Both the position numbers and the translations under genes were made by a program. A stretch of 64,000 nucleotides of DNA from Candidatus Obscuribacterales bacterium (lineage in GTDB: Bacteria > Cyanobacteriota > Vampirovibrionia > Obscuribacterales > Obscuribacteraceae): contig JAIEOQ010000009.1 of assembly GCA_019750335.1 (NCBI GenBank), forward strand, positions 1-64,000, in the 5' to 3' direction. Shown in pieces: positions 63,992-64,000 of the stretch (the stretch's first letter is position 1; every line of letters starts with the position of its first letter). Under the pieces are notes generated by a model, which worked only from the letters and a program-made list of their open reading frames with translations, was not told the origin of the DNA and did no database searches.

Positions 63992-64000
63992 CCGTTTGTC

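Overview
The window reads as chromosomal DNA of moderate GC from a non-photosynthetic member of the cyanobacterial phylum (the Vampirovibrionia/'Melainabacteria', Obscuribacterales-like branch). The placement is inference from gene content. The response regulator at 42012 carries the full RpaB/Ycf27 signature typical of cyanobacteria. Around it are MEP-pathway IspG, a UbiB-type kinase, a Mini-III RNase, an exopolysaccharide pyruvyl transferase and a CpaC/Tad-type secretin. No photosynthesis gene is present. Acyl-CoA dehydrogenase, ETF and glycolate-oxidase subunits suggest a respiring heterotroph. TTG and GTG starts behind strong Shine-Dalgarno sequences are common.

Layout. 1-5 kb: the 5' part of a Pro/Ala/Thr-rich protein on the minus strand that runs off the left edge, then cysE, two small proteins, an acyl-CoA dehydrogenase-like gene and rpe. 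5-9 kb: a secreted TPR-like protein, a CstB-like persulfide dioxygenase/rhodanese, and an overlapping pair made of a TOPRIM nuclease-like protein and a four-helix membrane protein. 9-14 kb: MATE exporter, RadC-like protein, a response regulator and a large PAS histidine kinase. 14-23 kb: ispG, etfBA, LOG protein, a kinase-regulator-phoU-holA gene string, gpmI. 23-30 kb: Thr-rich lipoprotein followed by three hairpins including a 42-bp perfect palindrome, rph, ubiB-like kinase, a zinc-ribbon membrane protein, gcvPB, a short RNase D and a FecR-like protein. 30-38 kb: glcE/glcF, csaB, wecG-type glycosyltransferase, mini-RNase III, a kinase and a degenerate receiver protein, gmhB, a BlaI-type regulator. 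38-46 kb: a 136-bp element with 23-bp inverted ends, the secretin, rpaB, ahcY and eno. 46-53 kb: zinc-ribbon protein, B12/radical-SAM protein, DUF1232 protein, heavy-metal RND pump, CNNM/CorC-type protein. 53-64 kb: eIF2B/ribose-1,5-bisphosphate isomerase-like gene overlapping a UbiA-type phosphoribosyl-polyprenol synthase-like gene, glutamate dehydrogenase, formiminotransferase-cyclodeaminase, M50-like protease, methyltransferase, EamA transporter, tRNA-Ser(GCT), cdsA, yibE/F-like and ruvB.

How the genes fit together. Central carbon functions (rpe, gpmI, eno) are dispersed. Electron-transfer flavoprotein, the acyl-CoA dehydrogenase-like protein and GlcE/F point to flavin-linked oxidations. 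FTCD followed by glutamate dehydrogenase forms the tail of histidine degradation. Four two-component loci are present. Most of the window is ordinary housekeeping DNA with no phage, integrase, CRISPR or rRNA. The points most worth a second look are the TOPRIM/membrane gene pair, the 42-bp palindrome, the MITE-like element, a glutamate dehydrogenase whose catalytic lysine is histidine, an acyl-CoA dehydrogenase without its catalytic glutamate, and a protein built from three degenerate signalling domains.
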